NCBI GenBank assembly: GCA_012513725.1
Contig: JAAZBQ010000591.1
Location: 1 to 5,969, forward strand
Direction: 5' to 3'
DNA length: 5,969 nt
Source: Chloroflexota bacterium
Lineage (GTDB): Bacteria; Chloroflexota; Anaerolineae; UBA1429
Positions 1-5,969 of the stretch are shown here, piece by piece (position 1 is the first letter of the stretch; each line of letters starts with the position of its first letter). Made by a program: the position numbers and the translations under genes. The notes under the pieces are model-generated. The model was not told the origin of the DNA, searched no databases, and saw only the letters and a list, made by a program, of their open reading frames with translations.

Positions 1-1410
1 GCCGAGGAGGCGGGCCTGCGCGTCGACGAGGAGGGCTTTCGCCGGGCGATGGCCGCCCAGCGGGAGCGGGCCCGCAGCGCCCAGCGCTTTGGCACCACGG
101 GCGCCGAGGAGGCCTACCGCCTCCTGGACCTGCCCTCCACCCGGTTCCTCGGCTATGAGACCTACGAGGCCGAATCGCGGGTGGTCGCCCTGCTGCGCGA
201 TGGCGAGCCCCTGGAAAGCGCCTCAGCCGGCGACGAGGTCGAGGTGGTGCTCGAGGCCACGCCATTCTACGGCGAGGCCGGCGGCCAGGTGGGCGACACC
301 GGCGAGATCACCGGCGACGGGCTCCGCATCGCCGTGACGGACGCCTACCACCCGGTGGTGGACATCATCGCCCACCGGGGCCGGGTGGCCGAGGGCGTCG
401 TGCGTCGGGGAGACGCCGTCCGGGCCGCCGTGGACGTCGAGCGGCGCCTGGATATCGCCCGCAACCACACGGCCACCCACCTGCTGCACCGGGCCCTGCG
501 CCAGGTGCTCGGCGAGCACGCCGCCCAGTCCGGCTCGCTGGTGGCGCCCGAGCGGCTGCGCTTTGACTTTGGCCACCTGGCCGCCCTCTCTCCAGAGGAA
601 CTGCGGCAGGTGGAGGAGATCGTAAACGCCGAGATCCGCGCCAACGCGCCGGTCACGGTCCGCGAGACCACCTACGAGGAGGCCCTGCAGCAGGGCGTCG
701 TGGCGCTCTTTGGCGAGCGCTACGGCGACCGGGTGCGCGTGGTCAGCGTGGAGGGGATCAGCGCCGAGCTGTGCGGGGGCACGCACCTGCACGCCACCGG
801 CCAGATCGGGCTGTTCCTCATCACGGCCGAGGCGAGCATCGGCTCGGGCCTGCGGCGCATCGAGGCCGTCACCGGGCGCGGGGCCCTGTCCCTCGTGCAC
901 CGGCGGTTCGACGACCTCGACCAGATCGGTGAGCACCTCGGCGCCCGGCCCGGCGAGGAAGTCGAACGGGCCGCCGCGGCAGCAGACACGCTCCGCGAGC
1001 AGCGCCGCACCATCGAGGACCTCCAGGGCCAACTGGCCGCCTCCAGCGTCGACACCCTGCTCAGCGCGGCGACGACCGTGAATGGCGTGCAGGTGTTGGC
1101 CTCGCAGGTGCAGGCGCCGAACGTCGATGCCCTGCGCGACATGGGCGACCGCCTCCGCGACCGGCTGGGCAGCGGGGTGGTGGCGCTCGGCGCCGTCATC
1201 GAGGAAAAGCCTCTCCTCGTGGTCACCATCAGCCAGGACCTGGTGACCCGAGGGTTACACGCCGGAAAGCTCGCCGGCGACGCCGCACGCAAGATGGGCG
1301 GCGGCGGCGGCGGGCGCCCCCATATGGCCCAGGCTGGCGGCAAGGACGCAGCGCGCCTGGGGCAAGCGCTCGCGTCGGTTGCCCCGCTAGTCTCCGAACG
1401 CTTGTCGTAG
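1..1410 (+). CDS. alaS: Alanyl-tRNA synthetase, C-terminal half (5' end outside window)
   Basis: Cytoplasmic enzyme that charges tRNA-Ala with alanine and clears mischarged Ser/Gly-tRNA-Ala. The frame is open from base 1, and the residues before the first ATG (base 49) already match the family (AEEAGLRVDEEGF), so that ATG is internal. The window holds 469 residues of a protein usually near 870-900; the aminoacylation domain lies upstream. Visible parts, numbered from base 1: the editing-domain motif FYGEAGGQVGDTG (about residues 89-101); the metal-binding HTATH (bases 466-480); its partner CGGTH (bases 772-786), which completes the His/His/Cys/His zinc site; a charged helical linker (about 300-350); and the C-Ala/DHHA1 domain ending in a six-glycine run followed by RPHMAQAGGKD (from base 1297). 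All expected editing residues are present, so proofreading looks intact. The stop is TAG. The next gene starts 34 bases later on the same strand with no terminator between, so co-transcription is likely. Confidence 0.97.
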   Translation, partial: AEEAGLRVDEEGFRRAMAAQRERARSAQRFGTTGAEEAYRLLDLPSTRFLGYETYEAESRVVALLRDGEPLESASAGDEVEVVLEATPFYGEAGGQVGDTGEITGDGLRIAVTDAYHPVVDIIAHRGRVAEGVVRRGDAVRAAVDVERRLDIARNHTATHLLHRALRQVLGEHAAQSGSLVAPERLRFDFGHLAALSPEELRQVEEIVNAEIRANAPVTVRETTYEEALQQGVVALFGERYGDRVRVVSVEGISAELCGGTHLHATGQIGLFLITAEASIGSGLRRIEAVTGRGALSLVHRRFDDLDQIGEHLGARPGEEVERAAAAADTLREQRRTIEDLQGQLAASSVDTLLSAATTVNGVQVLASQVQAPNVDALRDMGDRLRDRLGSGVVALGAVIEEKPLLVVTISQDLVTRGLHAGKLAGDAARKMGGGGGGRPHMAQAGGKDAARLGQALASVAPLVSERLS

Positions 1411-1444
1411 GCCGTCACACAGCATTCAGGGAGAACCGCGGCGT

Positions 1445-2689
1445 ATGTTCCGACTTGGAGGAAGGCGCAACCACTCGCGCGTGCCGAGCCGACACCACAG
1501 CATCGTCTCGTGGGAGCCGGGTCAGGTGCGCGCGGCGATCGTTGAACTGGACGGCGGCACGGCCCAGATGCTCGGGGTGGCGGCAGCCCCCATCCGGGTG
1601 CTCGGCGCCGACGGCCTGCCCGACGTGGATACCTGGGCGGCCGGCTGCGATGAGGCGCTCACCCAGGCCGAGGACATGACCGTGCGCTACTGCGGGCGGA
1701 AACTGGTGCCCGACTGGGTGACCATGGGCGTGCCGCCCGATGTGATGCGCTCCTACCCCATCGCCGTCCGCCGCGAGCGCCGTGAGCCCGATAGCGGCAT
1801 CACCTGCGAGGAGCTGAACGCCCTCCTGCGCCTGGGCTATCGCACCGCCCAAGACGAGATGGGCGCCCCGGCCAAGACGATCGGCGAGGACCTGGTGTTC
1901 GGCTCGGCGGCCGAGATCGTCCTCGACGATCAGACCGTGTTGGATCCCCTGGGCCTCCACGGCCGCGAGCTGCAGTTACGGCTGAACTTTTACCTGCTGC
2001 CCATGCAGTGGATCCGCACGCTGGAGGTGGTGGCCGACCGGCTGGGCCTCAAGGTGCAGTCCATCGTGCCGCAGCAAGCCGCCTACGCCTCGCCGCTCCT
2101 GGACCCCAGTTCGCTCCTGATCGTCATCGACGCGGACCACACCACGGTGGGTCTCGTGCGGCGCGGCCGGCTAGAGTGGTCGGTGTCTGCCCCGACGGGG
2201 GCCGCCGATGTGACGTCCCTCGCCGCACGGAACCTGAACGTCCAGGGCAAGCAGGTAGAGGCCCTGATGAGCGCCTACCGCGCCGGAAAGCTCCAGCAGG
2301 ATGTGGAGCTGCAGCTGGCCCGCGGGTTCTGGACGGAGCTCAAACGCTGGATGCTCGCGCTCACCGAAGCAATCGGCGACTCGGCGCGCGGCGCGACGTT
2401 CCCCCACCGCATCTTTGTCGTGGATTCCAGCCGCAACCTGCCCGAGGCCGGCCCCTCGCTGGAGACGCCCTACTGGGAGGGGCTGCTGCACTTTGAGCGC
2501 TGCCCAGAGGTGGTCTCCCTGGATACGAGCACCATCCGCAACGTCCTGGACCTCACCGCCCGGGCGAACGGGCCCGACTATTTGTCCATCCGCTCCCTGG
2601 CCCACCTGGTCGCACAGGTGTATGCCAGCGAGGAGAGCCTGGACTGCGCGATGGTGGACACCATCCGCTGGCGCAGCGCCCGGGCCTGA
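1445..2689 (+). CDS. Actin-fold ATPase-like protein of the FtsA/PilM (SHS2-containing) type
   Basis: Encodes 414 residues, close to FtsA and PilM in length. The layout follows FtsA. An opening strand pair (about 19-47) ends in MLGVA. An SHS2-like insertion (about 90-180) has VPPDVMRSYPIAV, then an 'IT-EEL' helix. Next comes LHGRELQLRLNFYLLPMQWI followed by LEVVADRLGLKVQSIV (to about 208), as in the FtsA stretch before the second ATPase lobe. The second-lobe strand LLIVIDADHTTVGLVRRGRL (about 224-243) leads to SAPTGAADVT. The phosphate-1 site reads SWEPGQVRAAIV instead of a DxG motif, and phosphate-2 reads DADHTT instead of DxGGGTT, so ATP binding may be weak or lost. There is no signal peptide, transmembrane helix or clear C-terminal amphipathic membrane anchor, so the protein is expected in the cytoplasm. 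The ATG follows AGGGAG (1428-1433) by 11 bases; an in-frame GTG at 1481 is possible but lacks a well-spaced ribosome site. A role as cytoplasmic partner of the next gene's membrane protein is inferred. FtsA and PilM cannot be told apart here, so no symbol is given. Confidence 0.8.
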   Translation: MFRLGGRRNHSRVPSRHHSIVSWEPGQVRAAIVELDGGTAQMLGVAAAPIRVLGADGLPDVDTWAAGCDEALTQAEDMTVRYCGRKLVPDWVTMGVPPDVMRSYPIAVRRERREPDSGITCEELNALLRLGYRTAQDEMGAPAKTIGEDLVFGSAAEIVLDDQTVLDPLGLHGRELQLRLNFYLLPMQWIRTLEVVADRLGLKVQSIVPQQAAYASPLLDPSSLLIVIDADHTTVGLVRRGRLEWSVSAPTGAADVTSLAARNLNVQGKQVEALMSAYRAGKLQQDVELQLARGFWTELKRWMLALTEAIGDSARGATFPHRIFVVDSSRNLPEAGPSLETPYWEGLLHFERCPEVVSLDTSTIRNVLDLTARANGPDYLSIRSLAHLVAQVYASEESLDCAMVDTIRWRSARA

Positions 2690-2708
2690 TCCACGCGGAC
2701 GCTAGACC

Positions 2709-2744
2709 GGGCGCGGCGGGCCACAGCCCACCCCTGAGGCGCCC
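2709..2744 (+). other. GC-rich inverted repeat in the 70-base intergenic gap
   Basis: GGGCGC (2709-2714) can pair with GCGCCC (2739-2744). Inside it, GGGC (2718-2721) can pair with GCCC (2726-2729) around a CACA loop, giving a nested hairpin in the transcript. No T run follows, so it is not a canonical intrinsic terminator. It ends six bases before the Shine-Dalgarno of the next gene. It could pause RNA polymerase, stabilise an mRNA end or tune translation, or be chance in GC-rich DNA. Confidence 0.3.
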
Positions 2745-2749
2745 CTTAC

Positions 2750-2756
2750 AGGAGGA
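2750..2756 (+). promoter_or_regulatory. Shine-Dalgarno site that fixes a TTG start
   Basis: AGGAGGA is a near-perfect match to the anti-Shine-Dalgarno sequence. It ends three bases before the TTG at 2760, a somewhat tight spacing. No in-frame ATG or GTG lies nearby, and the conserved-looking N-terminal strand (VIYL) begins right after, so this site supports TTG as the start of the baseplate-J-like gene. Confidence 0.75.
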
Positions 2757-2759
2757 CCC

Positions 2760-4262
2760 TTGGGCTCTGTTCAAGTCATCTATCTGAGCCGACGCGACAG
2801 CGTACACTCGGCCCGGGAGCTGCTCCGCAGCGCCGCGCCGGGCGGCCAGGTGTGGTTGGTGGTTCCCTGGCGCGCCGGCTGGGCGCGCAGCCTGGTGAAT
2901 CTCCGCCTCCTGCGTCGCGTGGCCGAGGGCGCCGGCATCGACCTGCGCCTGGTATCGCAGCACCTGGAGACCCGCACCCTGGCCCGCGAGGCCGGGCTCA
3001 TCAGCCACTTTTTCGTGCCCCCACCGCTCCTCCGCTATCGCGCGGACCGCTCGCGGTTGGTGCCGGTGCAGGTGGAAGAGGGCGAGCGGTGGCAGCGCCG
3101 CCCGCGGCAGTTCGGCGTGGGCACGGTGCTCATCTCTTTTGGGCTCATCGCCGGCCTCATCGCCATCCTGTTCGGCTCTGCGGCGGTCTTTATCCCGCGG
3201 GCCACTGTGCGGCTGGAGCCCTCGGCGCAACGCTTCTCCGGGCACATCGACGTGCGCGCCGACCCCCGCTATTCGGAGATCGACTATGGTGAGGCCACCG
3301 TCCCGGCCCGCTACATCCAGGTGGGCGCCGAGGGGACCGGCGAGGTGCCTGCGACCGGCCGCATCGAGACGCCCGACGGGGTGGCCACCGGCGAGGTGAT
3401 CTTTGCCAATCGCACCGACGCGCCGGTGCGCATCCCCAAGGGCACGGTCGTGCGCACGAGTTCCGGCCTTCCGGTGGCGTTCTACACCACCACCGACGCC
3501 GAAGTGCCGGGTCGGCTGTACGCCTCCACCCGGGTGGGCATCGTGGCCCAGGAGCCAGGGCTGGCCGGTAACGTGAAGGAGCTCACCATCAACGTGGTCG
3601 AGGGCTCCCTGGCCAGTTCGGTGGACGCGCTGAACGATACCCCCACCTCCGGCGGCACCACCAAGGCGATGCCCATGGTCGTCCAGGAGGACCTGGACCG
3701 ACTCCCGGGGGAGACCCGTGCCAAGCTGACCGGCGAGGCCTACGAACGGCTCATCGCCGAGCTCAGCGAGACCGAGTTCGTCCCCTTTGAGGCCCAGGAA
3801 GCGCTCGTGATGGAGCGCTATCTGGACTCGACGATCAACCAGCGCGCCGACGTCGCCACCATGCGGATGCGCGTGCTGGTGAACGGGCTGGCGCTCGACA
3901 CGCGCGACCTCGAGGGGCTCGCCATCCGCTACCTGGAGACCCGCCAGGAGGGCGAGTATCAGGTCATCGCCTCCTCCCTGGCACTCAGCCGCTCCTCGGG
4001 CGTATTGCAGCTCTCCGACGACGGGATGCCGCGCTGGTTTGACCTCACGCTCTCCGTCGAGGGGCTCGTGGGTCCCGTGATCGATACGGAGGCCATCGAG
4101 GCCGAACTCCTGGGCAAGACCGTCGGCCAGGCGCGGGCCTGGCTGGAGGAGCACCTGGACCTACGGGCTGAGCCCGAGATCGAGGTCTCGCCCGGCGGCT
4201 GGCCCTTCCTGCCGCGGCTCGGCGGGCAGCTGGATATCGAGATCATCGCCGAGGCGGACTGA
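2760..4262 (+). CDS. Bitopic membrane protein with baseplate-J-like domain
   Basis: Encodes 500 residues from a TTG start. Residues 1-100 form an alternating strand/helix domain without membrane segments (VQVIYLSRRDSVHSARELL, then QVWLVVPW), Rossmann-like in appearance. A basic stretch (QRRPR, 112-116) precedes one transmembrane helix (about 119-145), so the N-terminus should be cytoplasmic and the rest outside the membrane. After a beta-rich linker (about 147-205), residues 208-285 resemble phage baseplate-J/gp47 domains: GEVIFANRTDAPVRIPKGTVV, then an FYTTTDAEVPG strand and RVGIVAQEPGLAGNV. A mixed alpha/beta region follows. The tail (about 449-497) has LLGKTVGQARAWL and an EIEVSPGGWPFLPRL segment. 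From memory, Chloroflexota and some Patescibacteria carry proteins like this, annotated only as 'baseplate J'. No phage genes surround it, so a phage role is unlikely. Its stop overlaps the ruvX start (TGATG). A link to the preceding actin-fold protein and to the cell envelope is inferred; the function is unknown. Confidence 0.8.
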   Translation: MGSVQVIYLSRRDSVHSARELLRSAAPGGQVWLVVPWRAGWARSLVNLRLLRRVAEGAGIDLRLVSQHLETRTLAREAGLISHFFVPPPLLRYRADRSRLVPVQVEEGERWQRRPRQFGVGTVLISFGLIAGLIAILFGSAAVFIPRATVRLEPSAQRFSGHIDVRADPRYSEIDYGEATVPARYIQVGAEGTGEVPATGRIETPDGVATGEVIFANRTDAPVRIPKGTVVRTSSGLPVAFYTTTDAEVPGRLYASTRVGIVAQEPGLAGNVKELTINVVEGSLASSVDALNDTPTSGGTTKAMPMVVQEDLDRLPGETRAKLTGEAYERLIAELSETEFVPFEAQEALVMERYLDSTINQRADVATMRMRVLVNGLALDTRDLEGLAIRYLETRQEGEYQVIASSLALSRSSGVLQLSDDGMPRWFDLTLSVEGLVGPVIDTEAIEAELLGKTVGQARAWLEEHLDLRAEPEIEVSPGGWPFLPRLGGQLDIEIIAEAD

Positions 4263-4699
4263 TGCGTTACATGGGCCTGGACGTGGGCGACGAGCGGATC
4301 GGCGTAGCGCTGAGCGATGAGACGGGCCTCCTGGCCACGCCGCTCGAGATCGTGCGCCGCGTCGCCGGGGCAGCGTCGTTTCTGCGCCTCGCCGAGATCA
4401 TCCGCGAGCGGGGCGTCCAGCGGATCGTGGTGGGCCTGCCCCTCCTGCCCGATGGCTCGGAGGGCAAGCAGGTCGCCTCGACGCAGGCCTACGTCCGGGG
4501 GCTGGAGCGTCACGTCACGTTGCCCATCGACTATTGGGACGAGCGACTGACCACCCAGGAGGCCCGGTCCATCGTCCGTGGCGACGAGGACGAGCGGCCC
4601 TCGCGGCGCGCCCGGGCCCGGGGCCCCTTGGACGACATCGCCGCCGCCATCATCCTGCAGGACTATTTGGACCACCACCGAGGAGGCACGCACGCGTGA
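4262..4699 (+). CDS. ruvX: RuvX/YqgF family RNase H-fold nuclease
   Basis: Encodes 145 residues, a usual length for the family. RuvX/YqgF proteins are cytoplasmic RNase H-fold nucleases linked to Holliday-junction resolution and to 5' processing of pre-16S rRNA. The expected motifs appear in order: GLDVGDERIGVALSD at the N-terminus with catalytic Asp7; VVGLPLLPDGSEG (about 56-68); WDERLTTQEA (92-101) with catalytic Glu94; and LDDIAAAIILQDYL (123-136) with catalytic Asp124. An arginine-rich loop (about 111-120) lies before the last acidic residue, as is common in the family. The ATG at 4262 shares its A with the upstream stop (TGATG) and has GAGG seven bases upstream, so translation is probably coupled. 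A second in-frame ATG at 4271 would remove only three residues and is less well placed. The family assignment is firm; the in vivo role cannot be read from the sequence. Confidence 0.95.
   Translation: MRYMGLDVGDERIGVALSDETGLLATPLEIVRRVAGAASFLRLAEIIRERGVQRIVVGLPLLPDGSEGKQVASTQAYVRGLERHVTLPIDYWDERLTTQEARSIVRGDEDERPSRRARARGPLDDIAAAIILQDYLDHHRGGTHA
4680..4686 (+). promoter_or_regulatory. Shine-Dalgarno site for the mltG GTG start
   Basis: GAGGAGG lies inside the 3' end of ruvX, nine bases before the GTG at 4696. It selects this start over the long upstream open frame, which merely runs through ruvX in another frame. The translation after the GTG begins with a short basic stretch and a membrane helix, as expected for MltG. 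Confidence 0.75.
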
Positions 4700-5961
4700 C
4701 GAGAGGAGCGCGCATCCTGGTGCGCCTGGTGACCCTGGTGCTGGCGCTATCGGTCGTGGGGTTCATCCTTACGGCGTCCTTTGTGTACATGTGGCGGAAC
4801 GCCGAGGCGAACTCGCCCAAGGTGGCGCTCGCCTTTGAGCCGGGCGGGATCGATGAAACGATCGACAAGACCGTCGCCCGCGTTCAGTTGCGGATGACGG
4901 GCGTGGATGTCAGCATGCCGGTGGCACCCGATGACGACGCCGAGGTGATCTTTGTCGTCGAAGAGGGGCAATCGACCACGGCCGTGGCGTACCACCTGGA
5001 ACGCGTGAATCTGATCACTAGCGCCGACGCCTTTCGCTACTTTATCCAGGCCGAGGGGAGCGACCGCAGCGTGCAGGCGGGCGTGTTCCCGCTCAAGCGC
5101 AGCATGACGATGGCCCAGATCCTGCATGCCCTGCAGACCGGCGGCGCCGACGACGTGCAGGTCACCATCCCGGAGGGGTGGCGCGCCGAGCAGGTGGCCG
5201 CGCTGCTCGTGGAGAACGGCGTGATCGAGTCGGCGGAGGATTTCCTCCAGGCGGTGCAGATGGGCCGCAGCGACTATCCGTTCCTCACCGATCGCCCGGA
5301 GGGCGCCAGCGACAGCGTGGAAGGGTTCCTGTTCCCCGACACGTACCGATTCCCGAGGTACACCCAGCCCCAGGTCGTGCTGGACATCATGCTGGATAAC
5401 TGGCAGGTGCGGGTGGACGAGGACCTGCAGGCCCTAGCGGACGCTTCGGGCCTCACCATGTACGAACTGGTGACCCTGGCCTCCCTCGTCGAGCGCGAGG
5501 CGGTGCTCGCCGACGAGCGCGCCCTCATCGCCCGGGTGTACCTGAACCGTATAGGGATCGACATGCCCCTCCAGGCGGACCCCACCGTGCAGTTCGCCAA
5601 GGCGAACGCGGCGTGGAATCCGGAGGCGCCCGACGCCTCGATCGAGGCGATGTGGCCGACCCTGACGCGGGGGGAACTGAACGCCATCGAGTCGCCCTAC
5701 AACACGTACCTGAACCAGGGACTGCCTCCCGGGCCGATCTGCTCACCGGGCCTGGCCTCCATCGAGGCGGCCCTTGCACCCGCCCCGGAGGGGTCGCCGT
5801 ACGCCGACGCGCTGTACTTTGTGGCCGTCGCCGACGACCGGGTGCCCGCCGTACCCCCGGAGCGGGCCGCACACCTGGAGGCGCCCACGCCGGGGATGCA
5901 CCTGTTCACCGTCTCCTACGACGAGCACCTCCAGAACGACCAGGCGTACGGCGAGCGGTAG
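4696..5961 (+). CDS. mltG: Endolytic murein transglycosylase MltG (YceG-like)
   Basis: Encodes 421 residues. MltG is an inner-membrane lytic transglycosylase that cuts nascent glycan strands and so sets their length near the synthesis machinery. A basic N-terminus (TRGARILVR) precedes one membrane helix (about 10-33), placing the rest outside the cytoplasm. A linker (35-82) leads to the LysM-like subdomain (about 83-149: VIFVVEEGQSTTAVAYHL to the QAGVFPL and MTMAQIL motifs). The catalytic domain carries IPEGWRAEQVA, EGFLFPDTYRFP (209-220), LASLVEREA (261-269) with the likely catalytic Glu266, LQADPTVQF (292-300), and SPYNTYLNQGLPPGPICSPG (333-352). It ends with ALYFVAV and HLFTVSYDEHLQ. Between the last two, about 20 residues (380-399) replace what is often a short turn. 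The GTG start overlaps the ruvX stop by four bases (GTGA), indicating coupled translation. All core motifs are present, so an active enzyme is expected. Confidence 0.96.
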   Translation: MTRGARILVRLVTLVLALSVVGFILTASFVYMWRNAEANSPKVALAFEPGGIDETIDKTVARVQLRMTGVDVSMPVAPDDDAEVIFVVEEGQSTTAVAYHLERVNLITSADAFRYFIQAEGSDRSVQAGVFPLKRSMTMAQILHALQTGGADDVQVTIPEGWRAEQVAALLVENGVIESAEDFLQAVQMGRSDYPFLTDRPEGASDSVEGFLFPDTYRFPRYTQPQVVLDIMLDNWQVRVDEDLQALADASGLTMYELVTLASLVEREAVLADERALIARVYLNRIGIDMPLQADPTVQFAKANAAWNPEAPDASIEAMWPTLTRGELNAIESPYNTYLNQGLPPGPICSPGLASIEAALAPAPEGSPYADALYFVAVADDRVPAVPPERAAHLEAPTPGMHLFTVSYDEHLQNDQAYGER

Positions 5962-5969
5962 GGGAGGAA
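5962..5969 (+). promoter_or_regulatory. Probable Shine-Dalgarno site of a gene beyond the window
   Basis: GGGAGGAA directly follows the mltG stop and matches a ribosome binding site. A start codon would fall just past the window edge, which suggests that the operon continues with another + strand gene. The start itself is not visible. Confidence 0.5.

Noticed and set aside
223..1032. Minus-strand open frame of 269 codons inside alaS
   Set aside because: It lies opposite unmistakable AlaS editing motifs and shows no domain of its own, so it is a codon-bias shadow.
1297..1314. GGC microsatellite as a phase-variable repeat
   Set aside because: The run encodes the glycine-rich motif expected in the AlaS C-terminal domain, and its trinucleotide unit would not shift the frame.
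1481..1483. GTG as an alternative start for the FtsA/PilM-like gene
   Set aside because: GGAGG at 1457-1461 is about 19 bases away, too far for normal initiation. The ATG at 1445 has an acceptable upstream site, though it is not certain.
2709..2744. Intrinsic terminator between the FtsA/PilM-like gene and the baseplate-J-like gene
   Set aside because: The stem is short with an interrupted interior, and CTTACA follows rather than a T run.
2553..4154. Long open frame (533 codons) on the minus strand, opposite the baseplate-J-like gene
   Set aside because: Its translation is rich in His, Gly, Arg and Ala without recognisable motifs. The opposite strand has coherent domains, a ribosome site and overlaps with neighbours. 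In G+C-rich DNA the antisense frames are often open by chance.
2760..4262. Prophage remnant or contractile injection system
   Set aside because: Only one baseplate-like domain is present, in a protein with a membrane anchor. No tail tube, sheath, spike, integrase or attachment sites are visible, and the flanks are housekeeping genes.
4534..4695. Upstream extension of mltG to an ATG at 4534
   Set aside because: It would overlap most of the ruvX C-terminal half and add an Arg/Pro-rich stretch unlike MltG. The GTG at 4696 has a good Shine-Dalgarno and leads straight into the membrane helix.
1..5969. tRNA or rRNA genes, CRISPR arrays, insertion sequences
   Set aside because: The window is almost fully coding on the + strand, with gaps of only 34 and 70 bases. 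No spaced direct repeats, terminal inverted repeats with a transposase, or tRNA-like cloverleaf were seen.

Overview
The window is G+C-rich (by eye about two thirds or more) and densely coding. All five genes lie on the + strand and look like one operon segment of a bacterial chromosome. The order is alaS (3' part only) - actin-fold FtsA/PilM-like gene - membrane-anchored baseplate-J-like gene - ruvX - mltG. From memory, a pair made of an FtsA-like protein and a chromosomal baseplate-J-domain protein upstream of ruvX and mltG fits Chloroflexota (Anaerolineae/Caldilineae-like lineages). The assignment rests on gene order and protein style, not on a marker gene, so it is moderate in confidence. 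Nothing suggests a plasmid, prophage or insertion sequence.

Layout. Bases 1-1410 encode the editing and C-terminal domains of alanyl-tRNA synthetase; the catalytic half lies upstream of the window. After a 34-base gap, 1445-2689 encodes an FtsA/PilM-like protein whose nucleotide-binding motifs look eroded. A 70-base gap (2690-2759) holds a GC-rich inverted repeat and a strong Shine-Dalgarno sequence. Next, 2760-4262 (TTG start) encodes a bitopic membrane protein with a cytoplasmic N-terminal domain, one transmembrane helix and an outer part carrying a baseplate-J-like domain. It overlaps ruvX (4262-4699) by one base (TGATG). ruvX overlaps mltG (4696-5961) by four bases (GTGA). The last eight bases hold a Shine-Dalgarno-like sequence, so the operon probably continues.

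How the genes may work together. alaS, ruvX and mltG are housekeeping genes for tRNA charging, Holliday-junction/pre-16S rRNA processing and peptidoglycan strand termination. They recall the alaS-ireB-ruvX-yrzB-mltG cluster of Firmicutes. Here two unrelated genes sit between alaS and ruvX: a cytoplasmic actin-fold protein and a membrane protein with a large cytoplasmic domain. Their pairing recalls PilM-PilN or FtsA with its membrane partners. Next to mltG, this suggests a cell-envelope assembly that is poorly described. That functional link is inference. It is the most interesting part of the window.
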